Positions 36,701 to 46,564 of a stretch of DNA of 64,000 nt are shown here, piece after piece. Below the pieces are notes generated by a model. The model was not told the origin of the DNA and made no database searches. It worked only from the letters and a program-made list of their open reading frames with translations. Source of the DNA: Trichuris trichiura (lineage: Eukaryota > Nematoda > Enoplea > Trichinellida > Trichuridae); contig JBAJFE010000014.1 in assembly GCA_037903355.1 (NCBI GenBank), positions 6,448,001 to 6,512,000 on the forward strand, written 5' to 3'. Position 1 is the stretch's first letter, and every line of letters begins with the position of its first letter. The position numbers were made by a program, and so were the translations under genes.

Positions 36701-38602
36701 ATTTCAAGTTCAGTAGACTAAGCTGTGCTGTTAGCATTTTCAATCTTTGCTGTTGTTAACAGACTTCTTAATCCATCAAGCAGGCAATTAGCTTAAGCAA
36801 ATTTAAAACTTTGCTGCATTAAGCGATCTTACAATGTTTCTTCAGAAAACGTATGCAGCCTTTCTGAGACAGTCAATATTGAAAACTTAACTGCTTCTAT
36901 GGGTAAGGAAGTTCATTACTATTCATAAGCCATTATGATTTAAGAAATTGACTTACAATAGCATGAGGCACCTAAGCTTAATTTGGGGCAATGAGAAACT
37001 AAAAGCAACAAGTGAGTGATAGCTCATTGGAGTAACACGAGGTATTAGCATTACGCGCAGGGTTGAGAAGACATAAGAATAGAAAAAAACATTTTCTCAG
37101 GCCACGTCATGGAATCCTACCACTACATACACAAAAAAGGATACTGCGCTGCTATCATGTTCAGCAGCGGTTCGTCAATCTCTGCTAAAAATTAAGTCAT
37201 TGCTTTCTAAAGACAAACCGCGTTGAGTCAAATCCGCGAATAAAAAGACCGCGTATAACGAGGGCCTACTGTATTTTTGCAACTGCAGGCAATCTTCAGA
37301 AGCCTGCAAATGCCTCCTATTGGGTAATGGACGGCACTTTCAAGACAGTACCGACTCTTTTATCAGCTGTACACGATCCAGCTGTACTCCTGTCGACTAG
37401 GTCAAGCAGAGGACGTTTCCGCTCGTTCACGCAATAGTGACTGGAAAACGAGAGGCACTTTACAAGCGATTGTTCGATCTCTTCGATTTTGCAGCAGAAA
37501 ATGGATTCCAACTGTCACCGTCAATCATAATGACAGACTTAGAGCTAGCCATGATCAACGCTTGTAAAAGCACTTTTGAAGGCGTTGAAACTCAGTTTGT
37601 TATTTTTTATTTTTCACAGTGTATTTGGCGGAAAGTTCAGTCATATGAACTATCTGCACGATATATCACGGACACAAGCTTGAGATCAAAAATTAAGTAC
37701 TTGTTCGCTATGCCTTTCCTTCGACCAGTGGAAATTCTAGAAGCCTACGACGAAATAAAGGAATGCATTTCAATCGAAACAGCTGAACTGTCAGAATGGT
37801 TCGATGCAACTTTTGTAAGAGGTAAGATAAAGAGAAGGCTGCACAATGGTACATGAATACGGTCGCCATCGATGTTTCCGCCGAATTTATGGTCCGTGTA
37901 CCGCTGCGTCCTGACTAGATTGCCTCGTACCCAAAACAATGTGGAGACATGGCACAGGAGATGGGAAAACTTAGTCAAGCGAGCACATGTCGGTGTGTAC
38001 TGAAATGTAAACGAAATTCGAAATAGAGCAGCAGAACATTGTGAACCAATGTGAACGAATCCGACTAGGAGAGAAGACGACTAAAAGAAGACAAGGTCGT
38101 GCTCGCAGGGAAGAAAAACTTGTAGAAATAATTAACGATCGAGTTAGTCACCCTGCAATTATTAATTACTTGAGTGCAGTTGCCTACAATCTGCTTACAT
38201 GAGTACGCTTATAACGTATTTTGTTCTACACAAGTTATAGATGTTACTCTTGCGTGCTCAAGCTTGCATTTTCGTATTCTCTTAATAAATAATCTCACCA
38301 TGATAATGTTAGCGTGTCATGGTTTTTTAAATTTCGTTAAACGGAAGTTATTGCATGCTTAATCCTACGGCCAAGTAACCGCTCAGGCAAGTGACCGTTC
38401 AGCAACTGACTTGTTGGCAATTGACCGTTCGGCAAGCGGACCAAACCCCCTTTATCGATACTATCGTACTAATTGTTTCCTTGCATTATCCCTTTTCATG
38501 AATGTCTGCTTTATTGCAGATTTTGACAAGACAGCAGAAGCTGGAGTTGGCATTGGCCAGATGGACATGCGCGGGGGATTTGGACGTGGTCGCACGCCAT
38601 AA
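33740..38602 (+). CDS. rps-10: Small ribosomal subunit protein eS10 (RPS10), three exons
   Basis: Cytosolic 40S protein. Exons 33740-33880, 34148-34385 and 38520-38602 join in phase to 153 residues, near the usual 165. The N-terminus [19 protein letters not shown] and [11 protein letters not shown] begin the S10/plectin winged-helix domain. [19 protein letters not shown] and [19 protein letters not shown] complete it. The end GGFGRGRTP is the typical RG-rich tail. The first intron is 267 nt. The second is 4,134 nt, unusually long for this window, and is filled by a Mutator-like element whose right end lies 71 bp before exon 3. OSTC and SGF29 follow on the same strand at close spacing, suggesting an operon with RPS10 first. 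Confidence 0.95.
35262..38060 (+). pseudogene. MULE transposase with FLYWCH domain, interrupted and frameshifted
   Basis: The first part (35262-35700, two frames) has the FLYWCH pattern: [18 protein letters not shown], then [26 protein letters not shown]. After the MITE, the MULE domain resumes: [14 protein letters not shown] at about 37320, [18 protein letters not shown]...[13 protein letters not shown]...IWRKVQS...[14 protein letters not shown] (37437-37850), then frames with [21 protein letters not shown] near 37.93-38.0 kb. DGTF and TDLE carry the expected catalytic acids. Frameshifts between the segments make it inactive. Confidence 0.88.
35766..37271. mobile_element. pogo/Tigger-type non-autonomous element nested in the MULE
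   Basis: Terminal inverted repeats CAGTAGGCCCTCGTTATTCG (left) and CAGTAGGCCCTCGTTATACG (right, reverse strand) are flanked by TA at 35764-35765 and 37272-37273. The 1.5-kb interior has no transposase frame. It splits the MULE reading frame, so it is younger than the MULE, which is younger than the intron it occupies. Confidence 0.88.
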
Positions 38603-38743
38603 ACATGCACTTTGTCCAAGAGTTTTGACGAAGTAAAATGATAAACTGGAATCGAGACCGTTTATTCTTCAGGATCTGCTTGCGTTATCGCTTCTTTCCT
38701 TATTTGTTTCAAATTGCTTCACTGAAATCACTTGGTTTTTTAG

Positions 38744-39187
38744 ATGGACAGCCTGATTGAACGAGTATATTTTTCTTCTTTGGTCTGCCCAAATTTAAAA
38801 CTCAGCCTTCCTCGCTGGGTGCAGGCTCCATCAGCAATGATGGTTTATGGTATAGTGTTGGTTATTTACTTTTTAATTACGGGCGGTGTAATCTACGATG
38901 TGATAAACGAACCTCCCAGCATAGGAAGTACTGTGGACTCTCGGGGTAACAGCCGACCAGTGGCATTTATGGCTTATCGGATAAACGGCCAATACATCAT
39001 GGAAGGTTTGGCTGCGAGTTTTATGTTTGTCCTTGGAGGCCTTGGTTTCGTGATTCTTGATAGAACAACACATCCATCGCTGAGCAAATTCAACCGCTCC
39101 ATGCTGCTCGGTTTCGGAATAGGTTCAGTTCTAATAGCTTACATGACGTGCCGCACGTTTGTGAAAATCAAGCTGCCCTACTTTTAG
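38744..39187 (+). CDS. ostc: Oligosaccharyltransferase complex subunit OSTC
   Basis: A single-exon, 147-residue membrane protein of the OSTC/OST3-OST6 family that links the STT3A oligosaccharyltransferase to the translocon in the ER. It carries the family blocks CPNLKLSLPRW (14-24), ITGGVIYDVINEPPS (about 46-60), RPVAFMAYRINGQYIMEGLAASFMF, GGLGFVILDR and the KLP C-terminus. Three hydrophobic segments are visible (about residues 31-53, 83-105 and 117-139). The length equals that of the human protein. The ATG follows TTGGTTTTTTAG directly, i.e. a splice-acceptor-like site at 38743, consistent with trans-splicing. The gap to the RPS10 stop is 141 nt. Confidence 0.95.
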   Translation: MDSLIERVYFSSLVCPNLKLSLPRWVQAPSAMMVYGIVLVIYFLITGGVIYDVINEPPSIGSTVDSRGNSRPVAFMAYRINGQYIMEGLAASFMFVLGGLGFVILDRTTHPSLSKFNRSMLLGFGIGSVLIAYMTCRTFVKIKLPYF

Positions 39188-39328
39188 TCTTTCCTTTGGT
39201 ATACAACTTTTTCCGGTTATGCAGAGTAAATGCTTGTTTGTCGAGCCTGATGTTCTATCTATAAATCTCTTTATTATTTGTATTATTTCTTCAGTAAAGA
39301 GTTCGCTTTTTTACTGTCTAATTCGCAG

Positions 39329-40348
39329 ATGCCAAAGCACCGAACAACGTATTCCAGCATCACGGCTTCAGGGAACACCACTTCCAATCCTCTGTCCTTA
39401 GAACTGGTACAGGCGTATAACCAATTGAAACAAGAAGTCGATGCTTGTTTTAATCGTTTCGCCAGAGACGGTATACAAATCCAGGAGCTCCGAATCCTGT
39501 ACGAGAAGCTTTATCGAGAAGAGAATCGCCAGTCTAATTATAATAGGTAAGTGTTCCATCTTATTTTCTCTTTTGGACAGTTGCACTTGTTTGTCAGATC
39601 AAAATTAAAGGCATCGGTGCAAAGTTTCCTGAAAGACTGCGAACTGCAGTTCTCATCAGTGCAGCAAGTTTTAAGGGAAGTCCAAAGCGCACAGCGTGTG
39701 TTGGAAGCAAAGAAAGCCGAAGTGATGTCGGGCAAGCACCGATCGTCTAAGGAGGTTTGCAGTCCGATGGATAAACAGAATGGCGCTTTGCGGCGTTGTA
39801 CGTTAATGCTTATGTTGCAAAAATCAGCAATTTCTATTCCTGTTTGGGTTTCCATTTCAAATGATTCTGCACCACCGCTTTGTGGCGCCGTTCCTGCCAC
39901 TCCAGACTATGTGTGCAAGCTTGGCGATCTCTGTGTGGCAAAGGTGAAAAATGACGATTATTGGATCCTGGCTGAAGTAGGTGTCTTGAATTGATTGCAG
40001 TTATACGCAATGTACTTACAGGTTAAGGCATACTATAGTGCGCAGGCAAAGTATAATGTCGAAGACATTGACGAAGAACAAAAGGAACGGCATATTTTGG
40101 GTCGCAAAAAGATAATTCCATTGCCTGTATTTCGTGCTCATCCAGCTTTAAATCCAGAAGCTTTGTTTGAAGTGAATTCAAATGTTCTAGCACTTTATCC
40201 ACAGACTACGTGCTTTTATCGAGGAATTGTTCAACGTCGACCTCCGGGTCCATTAGACAGCTATTTAATAGCCTTTGAAGACTCTTCGTACCCCACCGGC
40301 TTTTCTCCACCTCTTACTGTTCCTCAGCGATACGTTGTTTCTCCATAA
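39329..40348 (+). CDS. sgf29: SAGA-associated factor 29 (SGF29), three exons
   Basis: SGF29 is a nuclear subunit of the SAGA acetyltransferase complex that reads H3K4me2/3 through a tandem Tudor domain. Exons 39329-39546, 39598-39976 and 40022-40348 join in phase (introns of 51 and 45 nt). The N-terminal part is a predicted coiled coil (LELVQAYNQLKQEVDACF...LYEKLYREEN). The C-terminal half holds the double Tudor (GDLCVAKVKNDDYWILAE, KYNVEDIDEEQKERHILG, IIPLP) and the second Tudor with ALYPQTTCFYRGIVQRRP...YLIAFEDSSYPTGFSPPL and PQRYVV. Its ATG follows CTAATTCGCAG, an acceptor-like site, 141 nt after the OSTC stop. AATAAA lies at about 40418, some 70 nt after the stop. Confidence 0.95.
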
Positions 40349-41415
40349 TTATTTGTACTTTATACTTCACATTTAACTCCTAAATTACCATTTGCGTACT
40401 AGCAGGGCATGTTTACGAATAAAGCTGAAAACATTCTCCAGTGCAAGAGAAACCCAACGCATGCAATGTGTATATAATGCAATTCAATGCCGGTGCACAG
40501 CTGCCAGGACAGAGTCAGTAATTGCAGTTTCCTTTTAACCATCACCCTAATCTCATCCACACGACAAGCGTGGACATTACTAGGTTTGCCTACTGGGCCT
40601 ACTAATGCGGTTGGGCGCCGGCGAAAATATTACATCAGAACAGTTATGAATAAAAACTTTCTCTACATTTTTTCTCTTGACCTCGTCAGCGACTTTCCCG
40701 TCCGTCGCTTAGCATACAGCTGTAATGAAAAGGAACAAATGCTCTACCGGCGGATAGATTCTACTCATCCATTCGCCGGTAGAGCACTTGTTCCTTTTCA
40801 TTACAGCTGTATGCTAAGCGACAGACGGGAAAGTCGTTGACGAGGTACATGCCAATAACAAGCAGGAAAAACCGTTGACAAGATCGGAAGAAAACAGCGA
40901 ACTCTCGTGCTACAAAATGTTTTGTGCCTAAGAACTTCTTCTACAAAAAGGCGTACTATGAGTAGATCTTGAGATTTAGGATTACCCTAGCCAGAACGGC
41001 ACCTATAATTTCATTATCCTACCACTTCAGCTCGCTGAAAGGAATGCTCACAACAGAGCAAGGGCGCTTCCAAAAGCCTCGCTAATTTACATGAAAGAAC
41101 CTTCTCTCACCCACTGAGTTCGGTTGTGCGAACTATACGTTTCCGTAGGAGAAAGAACTTCATCTCTGGTTCCATACGTCTTTTCTCAAGAACGAAGTCT
41201 ACGTGTGAAAGGCATATGCATGCATCGAAAAAACAATGAATTGAACGGAATCTCTCAGCTCAGTTTACCACCACGTCAACGAAAGTTTCTTATGTTACAA
41301 TTACTAAAGTACCGAAAAGTACTGATTACCAAACGTAACTTTTAAATATTTACTCGTTTTAACTACACGTATGCATCAGTGATCACCTGAAAGTTGAACG
41401 TGACTAAATTCAATG
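40349..41415. other. Intergenic, fold-back repeat only
   Basis: Between SGF29 and the convergent ZNRD2 gene. Apart from the inverted repeat at 40681-40845 no coding region is evident. Confidence 0.5.
40681..40845. repeat. 165-bp near-perfect palindrome
   Basis: Arms 40681-40754 and 40773-40845 are almost exact inverted copies (about 73 bp) with an 18-nt loop. The inner portion (GCTCTACCGGCGGA and its complement) resembles the inner block of the fold-back elements at 4.3, 31.5, 46.3 and 50.6 kb. The terminal extension and hammerhead core are absent. Confidence 0.85.
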
Positions 41416-41892
41416 CTAACAAGGAGTGTCAAATGCGCGAAACGTTCTAGCCAAAGAACGAAGCAGCTTCAGGGACTCCAAACGTGACGACACATTCTGC
41501 CTTCCTTTTTTGAATTCGACCAGTGCCAAACGGATCTCGCTAGCTATGACCTTTCTTACCTCCGTAAATACTTCCCGCTGGAGGTTGCTCTCATCAGTGC
41601 TTTTCGATTCCATGTCCAGCTGAATTGGAACATGCGGTCGCAAGTTCTCACCAGTGTTAGCCAACGGTAATAGTCCAGCAGTAGGGACATTTGCATTTCT
41701 GGCATCTGGTTCTGTGGGCTGTTCCATTTCATCGTCAATTAAATCACAGCGGACACAAACTTCCTTTCCATTCTGATCTTCGAAAAGCACGCAGCTACAC
41801 TTATCGCAGCAAGTGGCTAACATGCGATGCCCCAACAATAAGCGTTCAGCCATCGCTTTACTAATCCTATCAGACTGCTCGTTCTTACTCAT
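41416..41892 (-). CDS. znrd2: ZNRD2/SSSCA1-like zinc-ribbon protein
   Basis: A single-exon, 158-residue protein of the Sjogren's syndrome/scleroderma autoantigen 1 (p27) family. The N-terminal domain ISKAMAERLLLGHRMLATCCDKCSCVLFEDQNGKEVCVRC has the family's helix and a C-x2-C...C-x2-C zinc ribbon. The rest is a low-conservation linker and a C-terminal helix rich in basic and leucine residues (EVRKVIASEIRLALVEF...LESLKLLRSLARTF). The start is taken at the ATG at 41890-41892, since the open frame upstream begins only with TTG. In vertebrates the protein is a small tankyrase-binding, centromere-associated factor. Its role in worms is not known. It converges on SGF29. Confidence 0.88.
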   Translation of the reverse strand: MSKNEQSDRISKAMAERLLLGHRMLATCCDKCSCVLFEDQNGKEVCVRCDLIDDEMEQPTEPDARNANVPTAGLLPLANTGENLRPHVPIQLDMESKSTDESNLQREVFTEVRKVIASEIRLALVEFKKGRQNVSSRLESLKLLRSLARTFRAFDTPC

Positions 41893-42317
41893 TGCCAAAT
41901 CTACTTCCCCACTCTAGTAGTGACGTCAAGTTAATATTCCAAAAAACAAAAGGTCGCTTTCTTTTTTTCTTTTCTTGAAATAGCCAGCTAAACTACCACC
42001 CTGCAAGCCAAATATAGCCAACTTCTTAAACGTGCTAACTACAAAACTTACCAAGGGAAGCAAGTATAAGCTCGATAATAGTTTTCGTCCATTTAGTCTA
42101 CCCTGAAAAGGAAGACGACTATCGTCGAAGATAAAGCAAAACAGTTAACTCCTCTCAAACCTATATACGTTTTCCAGTCTGTGCTGGATTGTTGTTTGAA
42201 ACACCCAAAGTTTCTTTCCAGTTCGCAAGACTAAAGTTAATTAAGCTGAGCAGGTCTTTCAGTAGTCCTCCCCCTACCATCATACTGTAGCTTTGCCAGC
42301 CATCTTGTCCTGCCCTA

Positions 42318-42335
42318 GCCTAAGCCTAAGCCTAA
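42318..42335. repeat. Interstitial telomere-like repeat (GCCTAA)3
   Basis: Three tandem GCCTAA units, the reverse complement of the nematode telomere unit TTAGGC. A 19-bp stretch covering it (42312-42330) recurs exactly at 44045-44063. Confidence 0.8.
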
Positions 42336-43538
42336 ACATAAGGTTTATGTCTTGGCTTAAATTTTGATAAGGGCGAAAAAGGGTGATTGGCATGCTCTCC
42401 AATAAAGGCACAACAAGTTAAGAGCATGCTCGCCAGAAAGGAATCTGCATTTCTCAGACGGGGACTGCTGAGAGACAAGATCCAGCTAAGCTAAATAATG
42501 AAGGTAGACTAAGAATTTATTAGCAAACGTACTAACAATCTTTATCGGAATCACCATGTCGCTCTTGGTCTGACACGCCACGCTTCTGTTCTCACGGTTT
42601 GACGCATGACTTGGATCACACTAATGGAGTGTGACACTACTGTATGGCCGTCACCACTGGCGCACCTCCTTCAGGTTCATCTCAAGATGCATTAAATTTT
42701 GCCGGACATGTTTTGAGCGTTTCCTCAGGCAGTGTTTCTAATGGGCTTGATTTGCAAGCGTTCCGGGGGCTCTGTGTGCACCCTAACCTGAAGTGAGAAA
42801 CCATCACCCAGAGTTAACCGTGAGACAATGGACGAAACTGTACAGTTCGATGCGTACTGTTCTGACAGCGATTCGCATCAATAGAATCCATTGTTGTCCT
42901 CAATGGATGATCCTCTTTTGGTTTAGGCCAGCTCGCATTATGCTTCGCCAGCAATGTTTCGAATGCTCCCTTTCGGAGTAGCTTGAGTTCTCACGCTGTC
43001 ATGTTTTCCGAAAGCTTCCTTTCCGTACGGTACGTTTACATCAGGTGCATTTCCATTGTTCTACAACCATAAATTTTATCGAGTGACTGTTGCTAGTGGA
43101 AAATTTCCTTTCTGTACATCTCAGAGAACATTATTCGGACGAAATTGATCACTTTACTAATCTATCTCAGATTCGAATTCGTTACTGATGTGCTTTCTTC
43201 CCATTAGGTAAGTTTCCATGAGTGTATTTTTGTGTACGCATCCTCAGAACATATTTCCAAATGTTACAATCCCTGAATATCCTAAGTGCAACACGTTCTG
43301 CGCCTGTCAGTATGCTTGCAGTAGCCGGTAGACGAGACGTCCACTGAGTACAACAAGACAAGGCCGTTGGCATCACACGGCCTGTACTTAAGACAACCAA
43401 AAAGCGATCTGAGTGGAACACCCTTCCTGTTAGACAACTGCGTGCAGGTGATTCCGTTTGTTCTGGTGTGCAGAACAGCGGTTAATGTGGTCCCTGTTGT
43501 CAGTGATAACTGTTAAGTTGAAAGGTCAGTTACTACAT

Positions 43539-43592
43539 GCCTGTTCATTTCTTAATGGAAAGGACGCCTGTTCATTTCTTAATGGAAAGGAC
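43539..43592 (+). repeat. 27-bp perfect tandem duplication
   Basis: The unit GCCTGTTCATTTCTTAATGG... occurs twice head to tail without a mismatch. It looks recent and falls in no recognised gene. Confidence 0.85.
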
Positions 43593-44050
43593 GCTTTCTG
43601 TTAAAGCTGTCAATGAACAGAGGTGTAGAGAAGGGCAGTTAGTGTATATCTTGATCGCAGCGATAAATATTCAAGCGAAAGGTTGGCTGACCAGCAGAAT
43701 CTCATCCATTTCCCAATAGAAAGTAGGAATTTCATAAAACAGGTGACGACAGACTTTGGCTTAAAAAATGCGCAAGGACACCTTCAAACAAGCACGCGAA
43801 ACGGAGCATGCAGACTTATGTTCTGATGGATGCGAACAAAAATTAGAGAAATGCGTCGCGGCATATATGAGCAAAGGTGCCAATGGAACCCACTCGAAGC
43901 AGGGAAGACATACAGGCCGTAAGAACGGTGCCGAGCCTCGACATACGTTGGAAAAGCAAGTCCGGGTCTCGTGTATCATCGGCCCGGCGGAAGTTGAGAT
44001 GGCAACTTCAAAGCGGTCAAGAGCGTATCTGTACTTCAACTGATGCCCTA

Positions 44051-44062
44051 GCCTAAGCCTAA
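44051..44062. repeat. Interstitial telomere-like repeat (GCCTAA)2
   Basis: Two GCCTAA units within a 19-bp exact direct repeat of 42312-42330. The two copies bound a 1.7-kb segment. Confidence 0.6.
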
Positions 44063-45499
44063 GACTGAACATGAGGAGCGTGTATGGTGATCTTTAGGAT
44101 TGTTATTGTGAGATGTTGGCGCGGATGACAAAAAAGAGTGCGCCAGTGATGCTCTATTATGCTGCCGCGCCAACTACTCTGCACGTGTTCACTGAACCTG
44201 ACGATAACGTCCCTCTCGTTGTGCCGCTAATCACAACTTGTTACGCAGTAGAGTAGCCGATTATGCTTTGACACTGCCACCTCTACGATACACAAGATCT
44301 GCAAGTCCACTACCCATGATGAAAAAGGCTCCAATTGACAAAAGGAGACTAATGCATTGTGCGCAAACTTTTGTTTCGATCCGGTACAATAATAAACGCG
44401 ATACATAGTTATTGCTCAACTTCCCTGCTACACTTCCCTTCGCACCGTAATCCCCATCTGAAAGTCAAGTTTTCTGTGTTGTTCGTGGCCAACGCTAGAA
44501 ACAGCCTTACGGGTATGGGCATTCCAAAGAGTTGGCAGCCTGTAGCGTTGCCACAGGATACAACATGGACGTTTTGCGATTTATCCGCTGCTGAGTGTTT
44601 TCGTGGATTATCTTAACTGGCTCTTGTCTCAACCGCTGAGATCAACAGAGGTAGCATACGAGTTTTCATATCTAAAGCAGTTTGTTTCCCTGGCACCCCA
44701 AGCTATTTTATGGTGCACTCCATTTACAAAAACAGGTTTAATCTGCGCATCATGTAAATTAGCAGTGGACCACTGGTCATTTAGACAACCGCGCACATCG
44801 AAGTCGTCCTGTCCGACCTTCAAAATATGCCTCTGTGAAACAGCAAATGCTCGCACACCTGAATCATAGCATTCATCGACTAGTAAAGAGCCGGCGTATA
44901 AGACGGCCTCTCAGTGCAGCAGAATCAGTTTGGCATTCAACTGAAATGCCCGTTGCATTTTCACTTATGAAGTTTTGAAAACGGTTAAAATACCCGTACT
45001 TTGAACTGTGCGATATTTAGCTGTCCATACCGGCTTAGGGTAGGGGTCAGGTCGTTAAGGAGCAACTTCTGGTTTCAATTGATTAATGATTTTCGGGTGC
45101 AACCACGAAACGTAACAAAAAGATTGCCAAAAGTAACGTAACTCTGTGAGCTTCCTACAACTCAGTTAACATGGGCAAAAATGAACGTTGCGGTCATTCA
45201 TCTCTTCGTTAGGCTGTCTAACAGATCCGTAATATGTCAGTTTTGTTATTACGTCAGTCAGCTGTCCAAACGCCACGGTATGAGCCGTGCACAGCGTTCT
45301 TCCATCAGAGCTACGTAAAGTTTTTAACAGAAGGCAGTTCGCTTTCCGAGTGAAAGGCAAAATGACACTGGGCTTTCGAAACAGACTAGTTCCGTCAACA
45401 GGGTGACGAAATGATAGAGGGTCAATGATTGTATCGCGACTTATATAAGAGGGCGTCCGTCAGACCGCTCATCTATTTTCTGAAACTGACCCGGTCCTA

Positions 45500-46213
45500 C
45501 TGACATCACAACACTCATTATTGGCCTGCGGGTTCACACAGGTACACGGCGCGATTATGATGAAAGTTTCGCTCCGGTTGTGCGGCACGAGACCGTGCGA
45601 AGTTTTTCGCAGTTACTGCCATCATTTTTGCACGTACGATACATCGATGTCAAAACTGCACACCTGAATAGTGAACTGGATAAGAAACTTTTTATGGAAC
45701 TGCCACCAAGTTTCAAACAACAAGGTACTAAAGGAAAGGTTCTCCTGCTTCATCACAGCTTGTATGATTATAAGCAGTCAGCACGTACATGGAATTAAGT
45801 TGCCACAAAAGCTCTGAGAAAAATAGGTTTCCGAACAAATCGTGCCGATCCATGTCTTTTCTCACGAAAAGAAAGGAGCAATGTAGTCACATATGTACTT
45901 TTCTACGTTGACGATCTGTTGGTAGCTAGTGTGTCACCGGAATTGACTAGCCGCGTCGAAAAACAACTAAATGGCTACTTTGAGATCAAAGATCTCAGTG
46001 ACGAGAAACAATACTTGGGAATTCAAGTGAAACGAGAAGAAGACGGTTCGTTTCTTCTTCATCAGGCAAGCAAAATTTGCTAACTAATAAAGGAGTAGGG
46101 ATTACTGGATGCAAAGCCAGTAGCCGCGTCTATGGAAACAAATTTTTTATCTTCGCCAACAGAAGGAAGTCCAATATTGTCTGAAAATGCTCAATGTAGA
46201 AAGGCAGTAGAAT
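45500..46213 (+). pseudogene. Ty1/copia reverse transcriptase fragment
   Basis: The translation gives DYDESFAPVVRHETVRSF, YIDVKTAHLNSELDKKLFMELPP, SLYDYKQSARTWN, then after a stop ADPCLFSR...FYVDDLLVASVSPELTSRVEKQL...DEKQYLGIQVKREEDGSF, and LLDAKPVAASMETNF...SPILSENAQCRKAV. This is the copia RT core and connection domain, with stops. It breaks off at about 46213 where a Penelope-type insertion starts. GACTTATATAAGAGGGCG just upstream (about 45438) may be a TATA box from an LTR. Confidence 0.88.
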
Positions 46214-46440
46214 TTTGAAGACAGGGTGCTTCTTAACGGGCCGATGGATTTTCATAACTTTTTTGTACAGTATGTTCTCTTGCCCGTTGATGCAGTCTGG
46301 AATTAAACCGAAGCAAATGCCCTACCAACGGATGGATGAGCAATTATTAAGGAAAAATTCAGAACAAACACTTAACAGATCGCTGACGACGGGACAAGGT
46401 TAGTCCCGAAAGCTACGAATCTGTGTTGGAGGGAACGACG
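46214..46440 (+). mobile_element. Penelope-type pLTR insertion with terminal extension
   Basis: This begins with the 40-nt extension (minus-strand ATG 46253-46255, peptide MKIHRPVKKHPVFK). It continues through the block CCTACCAACGGATGGATGAG seen inverted in other fold-back copies and ends in a hammerhead-like core. Only one arm is present. It interrupts the copia RT fragment. The right boundary is approximate. Confidence 0.75.
46381..46425 (+). ncRNA. Hammerhead-ribozyme-like motif
   Basis: CTGACGA (46383-46389), a perfect 6-bp stem II CGGGAC/GTCCCG with loop AAGGTTA, then GAAA (46408-46411) and AGCTACG. Relative to the copies at 17.4 and 59.8 kb, one stem pair is changed on both sides (T-A to A-T), a compensatory change. 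Confidence 0.65.
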
Positions 46441-46564
46441 ATCCTCTGACATTTATTCACCAGCCGATACCTACTGCACACACATCTTACGTTACTGTGT
46501 ACTCCTTCTTAACTACAAGTTCTACAGTTAGTCAGCCTTATTTTGCTCAGCCTTGTCGCTGCTG

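Larger units (their letters stand above)
35020..38448 (+). mobile_element. Mutator-like (MULE) element with 9-bp target duplication, inside the RPS10 intron
   Basis: CCTTTATCG occurs directly outside both ends (35011-35019 and 38449-38457), the duplication length of Mutator elements. Both ends start GGGG when read inward and carry inverted subterminal copies of TTGCCGAACGGTCA (about 35048 and 38420). The transposase is broken into two parts by a pogo-type MITE at 35766-37271. Confidence 0.85.
41893..45499. other. Repeat-rich stretch without a recognised gene
   Basis: Short frames on both strands (for example around 43.77-44.07 and 44.6-44.86 kb) show no family I recognise. Contains two telomere-like GCCTAA arrays and a 27-bp tandem duplication, listed separately. 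Confidence 0.45.

Noticed and set aside
39538..39900. 120-codon minus-strand frame
   Set aside because: Antisense shadow of SGF29 exon 2.
43761..44072. Overlapping open frames of about 100 codons on both strands
   Set aside because: They mirror each other and show no domain, splice context or repeat similarity. Left as unassigned sequence.
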